Below are positions 17,251-23,507 of a stretch of DNA of 64,000 nt, one piece after another. The notes under the pieces are model-generated. The model ran no database searches and was not told the DNA's origin. It saw nothing but the letters and a program-made list of their open reading frames with translations. Source of the DNA: Pusillimonas sp. UBA3987 (GTDB lineage: Bacteria > Pseudomonadota > Gammaproteobacteria > Burkholderiales > Burkholderiaceae_B); the NCBI GenBank assembly GCA_002384935.1, contig DGCD01000001.1, forward strand, positions 941 to 64,940, written 5' to 3'. The position numbers were made by a program, and so were the translations under genes. Every line of letters begins with the position of its first letter. Within the stretch, counting starts at the first letter, position 1.

Positions 17251-17753
17251 ACCGAACGCATGCCGAGCGCGGTCTTACGACGGCGATGCGCCTCTACGGG
17301 ATCTTCAAACAATGTGCCTTGCGTGGGCGCCTGGCGAGATTCAATCGCCTTAGCGAACGATGGAATCGTTAAGGCTGCCTCCGGAAGCCATTGCAACAGC
17401 TCTTTTTTCAGAGTGCGCGAGAGATAGAACAACTGGTGGGGCTGCTCGTACCCATTCGGCGTCGACACAATGTAAGTGCCACCGTTCTGCTCAATGATAT
17501 CTTCCAACTGTTCTTCGGCCTCAACCCATCGCACAAAGGTTCGGCAGATGACCAGAAGCATGATCGCGTCGGTACGATGAATCAGGCCATACTCAAAAAG
17601 CGCCTGTGTAATATGCTTCCAAACCAATTTTTCGCGCTTGCTTAATTTGCCAGGCGGAGTAGGAATCTCCGAAGGAATGACCGGATGAGTAGACGCACTT
17701 TTCCCCTCCGTTTCACTGACAGTTGGTAGTGAACGAAGGTGATTTGTCATCAT
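17247..17753 (-). CDS. Terminase small subunit (P27 family)
   Basis: 168 aa. The core IPTPPGKLSKREKLVWKHIT, then LFEYGLIHRTDAIMLLVICR and NGYEQPHQLFYLSRTLKKEL, is typical of P27-type small terminases, which recognise the packaging site. The N-terminal 35 residues are Ser/Thr-rich and variable. Two adjacent ATG codons (17753 and 17750) are possible starts; neither has a strong ribosome site. Confidence 0.9.
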   Translation of the reverse strand: MMTNHLRSLPTVSETEGKSASTHPVIPSEIPTPPGKLSKREKLVWKHITQALFEYGLIHRTDAIMLLVICRTFVRWVEAEEQLEDIIEQNGGTYIVSTPNGYEQPHQLFYLSRTLKKELLQWLPEAALTIPSFAKAIESRQAPTQGTLFEDPVEAHRRRKTALGMRSV

Positions 17754-17857
17754 TACCAGGGGTATTTTGACCCCCCCCTATCTAAAAAAATGTGATGCGC
17801 AAAAAAAGCCTAGGCGGCCGGTCCCTGGCAAAAATTCCGCCAGACTTTTCAGCCCCC

Positions 17858-18232
17858 CTACCCCTTTTTTAGGCCACGCCCCATGTTGCCTTCGAGTGCC
17901 GTCTTCGCTTTGTGGCAAGGCACGCAAATGCTTTGCAAGTTGTCGTCATCATCCGATCCACCAAAGGCCTTAGGCACCACGTGATCGACTTGCCTTGCCC
18001 GTGAAATCCAACCCTTTTTCATGCACACTTGGCACAGGTAGTTATCACGTTCAAGAACACGACGGCGCTGCTTGTCCCATTCCGAACCGTAGCCACGCTG
18101 ATGCCGTGACCCGCGATGCGCATCTGAAAACTTGCCGTCAACCCGCTTATGCTTTTCACACCAACCGCTACCGTCATACACCAACGCCGAGCATGCTGGT
18201 TGAGCGCAAGGTTTAGGTGAAGCAACCGCCAC
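17858..18232 (-). CDS. Phage HNH endonuclease next to terminase
   Basis: 124 aa, with a GTG start at 18232 preferred because GAGAGGTG lies just upstream and longer in-frame starts would run through a terminator. Cysteine pairs (CAQPACSALV, CQVCMKK, ICVPCHKAK) and the HNH core QVDHVVPKAFGGSDDDDNLQ are clear. Such nucleases encoded beside the terminase take part in cos cleavage and packaging with the large terminase in HK97-type phages. It is separated from the small terminase by about 100 bases of low-complexity spacer. Confidence 0.85.
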   Translation of the reverse strand: MAVASPKPCAQPACSALVYDGSGWCEKHKRVDGKFSDAHRGSRHQRGYGSEWDKQRRRVLERDNYLCQVCMKKGWISRARQVDHVVPKAFGGSDDDDNLQSICVPCHKAKTALEGNMGRGLKKG

Positions 18233-18245
18233 CGCTACACCTCTC

Positions 18246-18282
18246 AAAAAGAAAACCCGGCAAGCATCAACATGCTGCCGGG
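18246..18282 (-). terminator. Terminator at the head of the late operon (second)
   Basis: On the minus strand an 11-bp stem, CCCGGCAGCAT / ATGCTTGCCGGG with one bulged base (18282-18256), is followed by TTTTCTTTTTG. It lies immediately before the HNH gene and after another terminator at 18318-18358. Confidence 0.85.
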
Positions 18283-18317
18283 ATAAGGGCTTTCGAAAAA
18301 GCCTCAGGAGACAACCG

Positions 18318-18358
18318 GAAAACAAAAAGCCCGGCTGTTTAAAGGCTCGGGCTTTGTT
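18318..18358 (-). terminator. Terminator after the Q-like gene (first)
   Basis: On the minus strand AAAGCCCG pairs with CGGGCTTT around an AT-rich centre, followed by TTTTGTTTT. With the hairpin at 18246-18282 it makes a tandem stop between the Q-like antiterminator gene and the late genes. The lambda tR' terminator holds the same place relative to Q. The opposite strand could also terminate here. Confidence 0.75.
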
Positions 18359-18438
18359 GTTCAGAGCGTTGCGTCGCAAGCTCCGCAGGAATGTACAGGA
18401 TTATCCACGTTCCGGTTTATGTCGCATAATTCAAAATG

Positions 18439-18846
18439 TTACAGCGCGTAGGTTTTACGTCGCTTGCTTCGCTCCATCAGCCATTCAGCAACACGATGAT
18501 CCGCCTGAACCAAGCGCCGCCAAAACGTGGTCTTTACAACTCCCATTTCTTTAGCCACGCTCTCCAAGGTCCCGCCTTTACATGTGTGCCATGCCCTCAC
18601 CGCGTCACGCAGGTCGGGCGGCAATGACGAAATAGCCTCGTCGGTTAAGCCACACTCGATATCATCAACCGGCACGAATGACGTAAACCCACCGTCGCCA
18701 CTTACGCTAACGCGCTTGCCGCTTTTCCATTCCATCAACCTGGCCAACGGGTGCATTGCTCCACCCGCTGCGCCACCACCTCGAGTTACCCATAAACCCC
18801 ATGCATCGAACCGGGCCTGAATGTCGGGCAAACGTTTATGAGTCAT
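18439..18846 (-). CDS. Putative late antitermination protein (Q-like)
   Basis: 135 aa from ATG 18846, with GGGAGG seven bases upstream (an in-frame TTG at 18864 is less likely). The pattern LPDIQARFDAWGLWVTRGGG followed by HPLARLMEW, then GLTDEAISSLPPDLRDAVRA and a helix-turn-helix-like end (GTLESVAKEMGVVKTTFWRR, LVQADHRVAEWL) resembles lambdoid Q antiterminators. Position supports this: it is the last gene before tandem terminators and the late operon. An alternative is a RusA-region DNA-binding protein of unknown role. Confidence 0.6.
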   Translation of the reverse strand: MTHKRLPDIQARFDAWGLWVTRGGGAAGGAMHPLARLMEWKSGKRVSVSGDGGFTSFVPVDDIECGLTDEAISSLPPDLRDAVRAWHTCKGGTLESVAKEMGVVKTTFWRRLVQADHRVAEWLMERSKRRKTYAL

Positions 18847-19207
18847 TGAAAGGCCTCCCGGCAATTTTGGACGAAAATGAGTTCATGCATAGATTCTCTT
18901 TCCTAAAAGACACTGTTATCCCCTGTCACTTCCACAAAAGGCCCCCCCTACCCCCCAAACACAAAAAAAGGAGGTAGAGAGGACGGCTTCCACCCGCGTA
19001 CACGGATCCACACCTCAGGCTTTACTTGCCTGCCCCCGGGCCTGTGGATACGGCCAGCCCGCCGGATTTTTCGGGAGTTGCACCCTAGTTGCAAAGCAAC
19101 GTACCGGTACCGGTTTCTTACACGCTCACGGTTGCGCGGTGTTTCTTGTCCTGCCGGCCCATACAGGCCCTGTTGCGTTTAAAGGCGCGGGACCCACGCC
19201 CGCGTCT
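18847..19207. other. Non-coding gap in the leftward operon
   Basis: About 360 bases without a convincing gene on either strand. It contains runs of C and A around 18,940-18,970 and short inverted repeats on the minus strand (GTTGC-TTT-GCAAC near 19,090-19,103; CCCG...CGGG near 19,055-19,075). The phage replication origin could lie here, beside the helicase-loader-like gene, but no iterons or DnaA boxes were recognised. Confidence 0.4.
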
Positions 19208-19684
19208 CTACGCTTGGAAGTGCTGGTTCTCATCAAGCACGGCTTGAATACGCGCTTTGTACTGTTCGGTTGTCTCACCCGGCCTGGCCGGCCCTGCACC
19301 TACTTCCCGCCCTTTACGCTCCATCAGCACGTGTGATGTCCACCAAGGCGGACCACTTTGGCGTTTGGGCTTTGGTACTGGCGGGAACACGTCACCACCC
19401 AGTTCGTCCTCCCAGCGCTCACCATTCAACCAGGTCGCTGGGTGCGGAATATGACAACGTGCACGCCCTTCCTTGCGCCACTGGGCAATATGATCTGGCA
19501 ACGCTTGGAAAGCCGTGATCTGTTTGGTTGTGGACAACTTATTCCACGCCCTCAATGCTGCTTTCTTGGCCTCTCGCCGAGGCCACGCAGACCAGAAATC
19601 ATCGAAAGTGGGAATACATTGATCAACCAGGCGACTCACCTGGCTACGCTGCGCTGTTGGCGCTGACTGAACAGGATGCGTCAT
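19208..19684 (-). CDS. Phage replication protein, DnaT/O-like helicase-loading domain
   Basis: 158 aa from ATG 19684 (MTHPVQSAPTAQRSQVSRLV) with GAGGT upstream. The central segment FDDFWSAWPRREAKKAALRA, then QWRKEGRARCHIPHPATWLN and RWEDEL, is the conserved C-terminal module of many phage O-type and DnaT-like primosome proteins that recruit the replicative helicase. The N-terminal winged-helix origin-binding domain usual in O proteins is absent; a separate small winged-helix protein (19826-20086) is encoded just upstream and might supply that function. Confidence 0.7.
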   Translation of the reverse strand: MTHPVQSAPTAQRSQVSRLVDQCIPTFDDFWSAWPRREAKKAALRAWNKLSTTKQITAFQALPDHIAQWRKEGRARCHIPHPATWLNGERWEDELGGDVFPPVPKPKRQSGPPWWTSHVLMERKGREVGAGPARPGETTEQYKARIQAVLDENQHFQA

Positions 19685-19825
19685 ACACACCTCTACGTTT
19701 CTTAAGAAAACAAAAACCCTGTACCCGCTTAAAAACAGGCACAAACACGACTCAATAAGGGATTTAATTCACCGAGGCTTAAGGCGGCTCGTGGCTTAGC
19801 CCCAGCACAAAGGTTTCAATTGCGT

Positions 19826-20086
19826 TTATCGCCATAGCGCCGAGACTCCATGGTCGAAAATAGTCGATGCGGTACTTTTGCCGTAACACGCCACCGGGCG
19901 GCGGGCATGCGGTATTCGCTGCTTGCGAAGAACTTGCACCTGACCGCGTGTCACTAAACGATGACAAATATCTTTCACCGTGCGCTCGGGCAAGCCAAGT
20001 CGCAAGCAAAGCTCACGTGCGGTCATCGGCTGCTCAAGCAACGCTTCTAGGGCTTGGGTGGTTTTGGGGTCAGGAGGACGTGACAT
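19826..20086 (-). CDS. Small winged-helix DNA-binding protein
   Basis: 86 aa from ATG 20086 (MSRPPDPKTTQALEALLEQP) with GAGGT six bases upstream. The segment MTARELCLRLGLPERTVKDI followed by CHRLVTRGQVQVL is a clear helix-turn-helix with a wing. The C-terminus (RRPVACYGK) is typical of small phage regulators of this kind. It lies between the CII-like gene and the helicase-loader gene, so regulation or origin binding are both possible; neither is proven. Confidence 0.6.
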   Translation of the reverse strand: MSRPPDPKTTQALEALLEQPMTARELCLRLGLPERTVKDICHRLVTRGQVQVLRKQRIPHARRPVACYGKSTASTIFDHGVSALWR

Positions 20087-20090
20087 AGGC

Positions 20091-20537
20091 TTACCTCTTA
20101 CTTTTGGTGGCCGCACACAAAGACCGAAGCTGATTCGCCGCCACAATCATTTCAGCCAACTCGCGGTCGATGCGACGCAACTCATTAGGGGTGACGTTGC
20201 CATCCTCAACAGAAGCTGTCACCGCACCGAGAAAATCACCAAACTCCCTTGCCGCATCCGAAATCGAGCGAAACATGCGATTGCCATTGCCCACGCTGGA
20301 GACTTGAATGCAAATATGGTCCAGGTCAGTAGCCAGCCCATGTAGCATTCGGTAGTCGCCCGTAGCCTGCATGATCTTTCTGGCCTGCGGCACTGTTAAA
20401 TGGTTGGCTTTGTCGGTCAGGCACACCTTGTGCGACAGGACTGAGCCATTTATTTCCACCACCGCGCCCAATGCCTTCGCGCCACCGTCATAATCGGAAA
20501 CCGTGGACAAAGCGGCCACTTCAAATGAATAGCTCAT
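20091..20537 (-). CDS. CII-like phage regulatory protein (CP76 family)
   Basis: 148 aa. The pattern matches P2-type CII/CP76 regulators: HLTVPQARKIMQATGDYRML followed by HGLATDLDHICIQV, and a C-terminal coiled helix with VEDGNVTPNELRRIDRELAE. These proteins bind phage promoters and influence the lysis-lysogeny choice. It is in the leftward transcript begun at the cro promoter, overlapping the gene before it by 4 bp (ATGA). Assignment is by pattern only. Confidence 0.62.
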   Translation of the reverse strand: MSYSFEVAALSTVSDYDGGAKALGAVVEINGSVLSHKVCLTDKANHLTVPQARKIMQATGDYRMLHGLATDLDHICIQVSSVGNGNRMFRSISDAAREFGDFLGAVTASVEDGNVTPNELRRIDRELAEMIVAANQLRSLCAATKSKR

Positions 20538-20743
20538 TGCGCCTCCCCAATCAAAACGCGCTGCATGAAGCGTTCACTGAACTCCAGCACCTCTCCGTTG
20601 ACCTTTAAAACGGCTACGCGCTCATATTCGCGTTCGGTACGTGGCGCACTTTTGTCGATTACCCGAGCACTCCACCGCACAAAAGACCCCTGCAGGCCAC
20701 TGGGCAACCGCACACGTGTCCCCACTTCAATGAAGACTGTCAT
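20534..20743 (-). CDS. Small phage protein, unknown
   Basis: 69 aa (MTVFIEVGTRVRLPSGLQGS). It looks like a small beta-barrel (SH3/KOW-like strand pattern, GTRVRLPSGLQGSFVRWSAR then VAVLKVNGEVLEFSERF). No family is recognised. It overlaps the CII-like gene by 4 bp and a possible 32-codon gene upstream by 4 bp, which supports a real coupled operon. Confidence 0.55.
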   Translation of the reverse strand: MTVFIEVGTRVRLPSGLQGSFVRWSARVIDKSAPRTEREYERVAVLKVNGEVLEFSERFMQRVLIGEAQ

Positions 20744-20838
20744 AGATCACCTTTAAATTTTGAAATGGTGTCGGGAGGCCCGATGGGGATACGTTCATCG
20801 GAATTTTCGGGCTTCCATGGATTAGGGGTAATCACCAC
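20740..20838 (-). CDS. Possible 32-aa phage peptide
   Basis: A GTG-initiated frame (VVITPNPWKPENSDERIPIG...) ending in TGA that overlaps the next start as ATGA at 20740-20743. AAGGGGG lies five bases before the GTG. The composition (acidic, proline-rich, no hydrophobic core) fits small phage peptides, and the 4-bp overlap repeats the coupling used by the two following genes. The evidence is only geometry and a plausible ribosome site. Confidence 0.35.
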   Translation of the reverse strand: MVITPNPWKPENSDERIPIGPPDTISKFKGDL

Positions 20839-20981
20839 ATGAACCCCCTTTCGCCGACGCAGCGGACATTTTCAGAAAGTGTTGTCATATATCAGCCCTT
20901 TTTGACGTGGCGCGACCATGCTCTATGAGCGAAGATGAACGCACTGGAAATAACACTTCGAATAACTAAAGGAGAAGATTT

Positions 20982-21167
20982 TTGGATATCGGAAACGGAG
21001 TAACCCTCTCTCACGAAGACATGCAGGAGCTTTATGAATATGCGACCCACCTCGCCCGCAGCGCCTTTGGTGAACCAACCGACGACCACATAGACGGCGT
21101 TTTTGATCGGTTGCTTTTCAACGAGTCGTATGGCATCGGACCGTTCGGCGTTACAACGCTGCACTAA
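20982..21167 (+). CDS. Small acidic phage protein, unknown (TTG start)
   Basis: 61 aa (MDIGNGVTLSHEDMQELYEY, then ARSAFGEPTDDHIDGVFDRL). The TTG start has AAGGAG seven bases upstream. The composition looks like a real soluble helical protein. It is on the strand opposite to its neighbours. A 94-codon frame on the minus strand (20,892-21,176) overlaps it and begins with an ATG that overlaps the cro stop, so one of the two is probably a shadow; I favour this one because the other has a shadow-like composition. Confidence 0.45.
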   Translation: MDIGNGVTLSHEDMQELYEYATHLARSAFGEPTDDHIDGVFDRLLFNESYGIGPFGVTTLH

Positions 21168-21168
21168 G

Positions 21169-21399
21169 TCACGCATTTTCAGCCTCTTTGAGCTCTGAGC
21201 CGACCGAGTTTCTTAGTAACAATCCCTCCAACGAAAGCCGAGAGTCAGCCGCCATCATCCGTGCAGCGATTCTCGCCGACGGAGTTCGACGGCCAGTTGC
21301 TATCTGGTAAAGGTACTTTCGGTTTATTCCCGTGGCCTTATGAATACGGTCTAGAACCGAACCTCCCTCTCGCATATAAAGGACGTTTAATGTGCTCAT
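21169..21399 (-). CDS. Cro-like repressor
   Basis: 76 aa. The segment SVLDRIHKATGINRKYLYQI followed by ATGRRTPSARIAARM is a helix-turn-helix of the Cro type. It is divergent from the CI-like gene across an operator region, the standard genetic switch. The promoter -10 (TACTAT, 21412-21407) ends only seven bases before the ATG and there is no ribosome-binding site, so the mRNA is predicted to be leaderless. It would repress the lysogenic promoter and start the leftward early transcript. Confidence 0.78.
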   Translation of the reverse strand: MSTLNVLYMREGGSVLDRIHKATGINRKYLYQIATGRRTPSARIAARMMAADSRLSLEGLLLRNSVGSELKEAENA

Positions 21400-21406
21400 G
21401 TTCGAT

Positions 21407-21435
21407 ATAGTAGCGAGTTGCTACCAGAAAATCAA
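21407..21435 (-). promoter_or_regulatory. Leftward early promoter (cro promoter)
   Basis: On the minus strand TTGATT (21435-21430), a 17-base spacer and TACTAT (21412-21407). The first operator (21410-21424) overlaps its -10 and spacer, and the second (21435-21449) touches the -35, so repressor binding would block it. Predicted transcription start is at or within two bases of the cro ATG. Confidence 0.75.
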
Positions 21436-21475
21436 TAGCAATTTGCTGGTATCTGAGCGGGTAGCAAAAAGCTAC
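21410..21475. promoter_or_regulatory. Three-site operator between cro and repressor genes
   Basis: Three 15-bp palindromes: GTAGCGAGTTGCTAC (21410-21424), ATAGCAATTTGCTGG (21435-21449, imperfect right arm) and GTAGCAAAAAGCTAC (21461-21475). Centres are 25 and 26 bp apart, about 2.5 helical turns, like three-part lambdoid operators. The same palindrome recurs twice at 22,971-23,011. The CI-like and Cro-like proteins encoded on either side are the obvious binders. Confidence 0.85.
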
Positions 21476-21485
21476 CATTCCATTT

Positions 21486-22205
21486 ATGGATAATCGAGAA
21501 ATACGCCTTGCCAACCTGCGCTATGCCATCCGTTTTTTCGGAGGTGTCGCCACGCTCGCTGAGGCCGCAAATTGCAGCAAAAAATATTTAGAGCAAATAC
21601 TGCAAGGCTTTCAAAACGAAAAAGATAAAAACCCGCGAAAATTGGGCGATACAGTTGCGAAGAAAATCGCAGAAGCCCTTGGCGAGCAACCTTATTGGAT
21701 TGACCAACCGCACCCAGATCTTTGGGCAGATGAAAATAGTACCTCGGAAAACATTGCCTACTTAGGATCTAAAAAGCATAATCAAGTCATAATTAAACAA
21801 TACGACACGGGAGGGGCAATGGGCGGAGGACTTCAGCTCAAAGATCAGCCGGGCTTGATCCACAGTTGGTCAGTAAGCAACGAGTGGCTTGATAAAAACA
21901 TTAAAGGTTTTTCATCAACGGCAAATCTTTGCATTGTTACCGGCTTTGGAGACTCCATGCGCCCCATGTTCAATCCAGGCGATCCTCTTATTGTCGATCT
22001 TGGCGTTAATTTGGTCGATTTCGATTCAGTTTATTTCTTCCGAGTCGAAAACGAAGGCTTCATTAAACGATTGCAACGAGTGCCTGGGAAAGGTCTCCTG
22101 GCAATCTCGGAAAACAGCGCGTACCGCGACTGGACTATCGACAAAACAATGGACTTTGAAGTATTTGGCCGAGTATTGAAAGTTTGGCGCAGCGAAGAGT
22201 TTTGA
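21486..22205 (+). CDS. CI-like lysogeny repressor with S24 peptidase domain
   Basis: 239 aa. The N-terminal helix-turn-helix region (FFGGVATLAEAANCSKKYLE) is followed by a C-terminal LexA/CI-type S24 domain. The nucleophile serine is in VTGFGDSMRPMFNPGDPLIV and the general-base lysine in ENEGFIKRLQRV, so autocleavage chemistry is present. A canonical Ala-Gly cleavage site is not obvious (the linker reads YDTGGAMGGG). The ATG lies 10 bases from the third operator without a ribosome site, suggesting a leaderless lysogenic mRNA as in lambda cI. It would hold both the leftward promoter and the distant rightward promoter (22,985) silent. Confidence 0.9.
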   Translation: MDNREIRLANLRYAIRFFGGVATLAEAANCSKKYLEQILQGFQNEKDKNPRKLGDTVAKKIAEALGEQPYWIDQPHPDLWADENSTSENIAYLGSKKHNQVIIKQYDTGGAMGGGLQLKDQPGLIHSWSVSNEWLDKNIKGFSSTANLCIVTGFGDSMRPMFNPGDPLIVDLGVNLVDFDSVYFFRVENEGFIKRLQRVPGKGLLAISENSAYRDWTIDKTMDFEVFGRVLKVWRSEEF

Positions 22206-22262
22206 TACTTTGCCGGCGGAAGCAAGGGGTGGCTAAAACCATCAAACTATTACGAGGTTGAA

Positions 22263-22796
22263 ATGGCTCTAATTAAATGCAAAGAATGTAATTCTAGTAT
22301 TAGCGACAAGGCGAGTACATGCCCCTCCTGTGGGGCACCCGTTGAAAAGAAGCGCAAGAAAAATGAAGTCTCTGGGTTTATTTTTTTAGTTGTTATTGTT
22401 GGTTTAATTTGGTGGCTGTCATCCGACTCCGAGCCAACGGAAAACACGACCGCCAATGCAAGCTCGGTTGAGTCTGAGAGCGAAAAAGAATGCGCAAAAG
22501 GTGATTTATCATGCTGGGGCGAGAAAAATTATGTTTCTGCGAGCGTGTACTGTAAAGAGCCCATCGAACGTCTCGCAAAATACAACCATAAATGGACAGA
22601 CCAATTTTTAGAACCCAAAATGAGTCACTATCGCTGGGCCGATGTCGAGAACAATGTAGTGACATTTATAGGCGATAAAATACAGTTTCAAAATGGGTTC
22701 GGCGCCTTTATGCCAATGGTTTACGAATGCGATCTATCAGCAGATGGAAAAACTGTACTCGATGTTAGGGTACGTGAAGGGCGCCTTCCAGAATAA
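22263..22796 (+). CDS. Zinc-ribbon membrane protein, probable lysogeny-expressed accessory gene
   Basis: 177 aa. The N-terminus is a zinc ribbon (CKECNSSISDKASTCPSCGA). A KKRKK stretch precedes one membrane helix (VSGFIFLVVIVGLIWWLSS), then a polar linker and a globular domain with Cys residues (SCWGEKNYVSASVYCKEPIE). Codon use is AT-rich compared with the neighbouring genes. It follows the repressor gene on the same strand and ends before a terminator (22857-22882), so it is probably co-transcribed with the repressor in lysogens. Such genes often protect the host or exclude other phages; that role is inference. Confidence 0.7.
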   Translation: MALIKCKECNSSISDKASTCPSCGAPVEKKRKKNEVSGFIFLVVIVGLIWWLSSDSEPTENTTANASSVESESEKECAKGDLSCWGEKNYVSASVYCKEPIERLAKYNHKWTDQFLEPKMSHYRWADVENNVVTFIGDKIQFQNGFGAFMPMVYECDLSADGKTVLDVRVREGRLPE

Positions 22797-22856
22797 GCGT
22801 ATATAGCTCAAAGCTTACATTCGACTTCCATAAAATCGAAAGCCTTTTGCAACACC

Positions 22857-22882
22857 AACCCCTCAGAGCGAGGGGTTTTTAA
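22857..22882 (+). terminator. Terminator closing the repressor transcript
   Basis: AACCCCTC (22857-22864), loop AGAGC, then GAGGGGTT (22870-22877) running into TTTTTAA. It ends the lysogenic transcript before the separate early promoter at 22,985. Confidence 0.88.
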
Positions 22883-22970
22883 TGTCTGATATCCACAAAT
22901 ATCTAGTTCCCACTTGAATAGAAGCTTCCCCAAGAACTTTGCCTAGGGTTTTCACTACTCGAGAAAATAA

Positions 22971-23014
22971 GTAGCAATTTGCTATTGACAAGATAGGTAG
23001 CGAATTGCTACTAT
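22971..23014 (+). promoter_or_regulatory. Repressor-controlled rightward early promoter with two operators
   Basis: TTGACA (22985-22990), 18-base spacer, TACTAT (23009-23014). Two palindromes of the same kind as between cro and the repressor gene overlie it: GTAGCAATTTGCTAT (22971-22985) covers the -35 edge and GTAGCGAATTGCTAC (22997-23011) covers the spacer and -10; centres are 26 bp apart. Binding of the phage repressor would block it. It reads into the operon at 23,043 that contains the DGR. Confidence 0.85.
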
Positions 23015-23042
23015 TCGCGCATAAACACTCTTAGGCAAAACC

Positions 23043-23270
23043 ATGACAACCCCCGCATACCTACTCTTGCTTACCACCGCCATAGCCCTTGCGGCCACAT
23101 TGGATAGCGTTTGGATGAAGTACCTGCGGCCGTATCTGTCAAACAAGTACCGCCTACGACCAATTAACCAAAGCGAATGCATCCCAAAAGTCGCGTGGGT
23201 GGGTGCCTGGGCTTTCTTGGTCGCGGTCTCGGGTGCCTATTTGGTAGCCAGGCACATCGCAGCAGGCTGA
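23043..23270 (+). CDS. Small membrane protein, first gene of the rightward operon
   Basis: 75 aa with two hydrophobic segments (TPAYLLLLTTAIALAATLDS and VAWVGAWAFLVAVSGAYLVA), so probably a two-helix inner-membrane protein with a short polar loop between. No family is recognised. The start lies about 22 bases after the predicted transcription start. Expression under repressor control suggests an early lytic role, but nothing shows which. Confidence 0.6.
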   Translation: MTTPAYLLLLTTAIALAATLDSVWMKYLRPYLSNKYRLRPINQSECIPKVAWVGAWAFLVAVSGAYLVARHIAAG

Positions 23271-23282
23271 AAAGGTAAAGCC

Positions 23283-23489
23283 ATGAAGTCCACAGCGACC
23301 CGAGACCAGCTGCTAAAGGCTTTCAAGCTTGCCCGCATTCAAACACTTTCATTTGAGCAGGCGCTGGAGATCCCTTGTTTGGCAATCGCTTTATCGAATA
23401 CCGCTCTGGCACTTGAACAAGCAAGGGCAAAACCCGCACCAAAACCACGCATCGACGTGAAACGAATCGCCGCCGGCGATATCGACTAA
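23283..23489 (+). CDS. Small phage protein, unknown
   Basis: 68 aa (MKSTATRDQLLKAFKLARIQ, ending KRIAAGDID). Mostly helical, with a basic proline-rich stretch (ARAKPAPKPRIDVKRI) near the C-terminus. It starts 12 bases after the previous stop and precedes the first DGR target gene. No family recognised. Confidence 0.55.
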   Translation: MKSTATRDQLLKAFKLARIQTLSFEQALEIPCLAIALSNTALALEQARAKPAPKPRIDVKRIAAGDID

Positions 23490-23507
23490 ACCAAAAGGAG
23501 AGCATCC

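Noticed and set aside
18439..18846. Assignment as a RusA-type resolvase or DNA methylase
   Set aside because: No acidic catalytic motif or methylase motif is visible; the C-terminal helix-turn-helix and the position before the late terminators favour a Q-like antiterminator.
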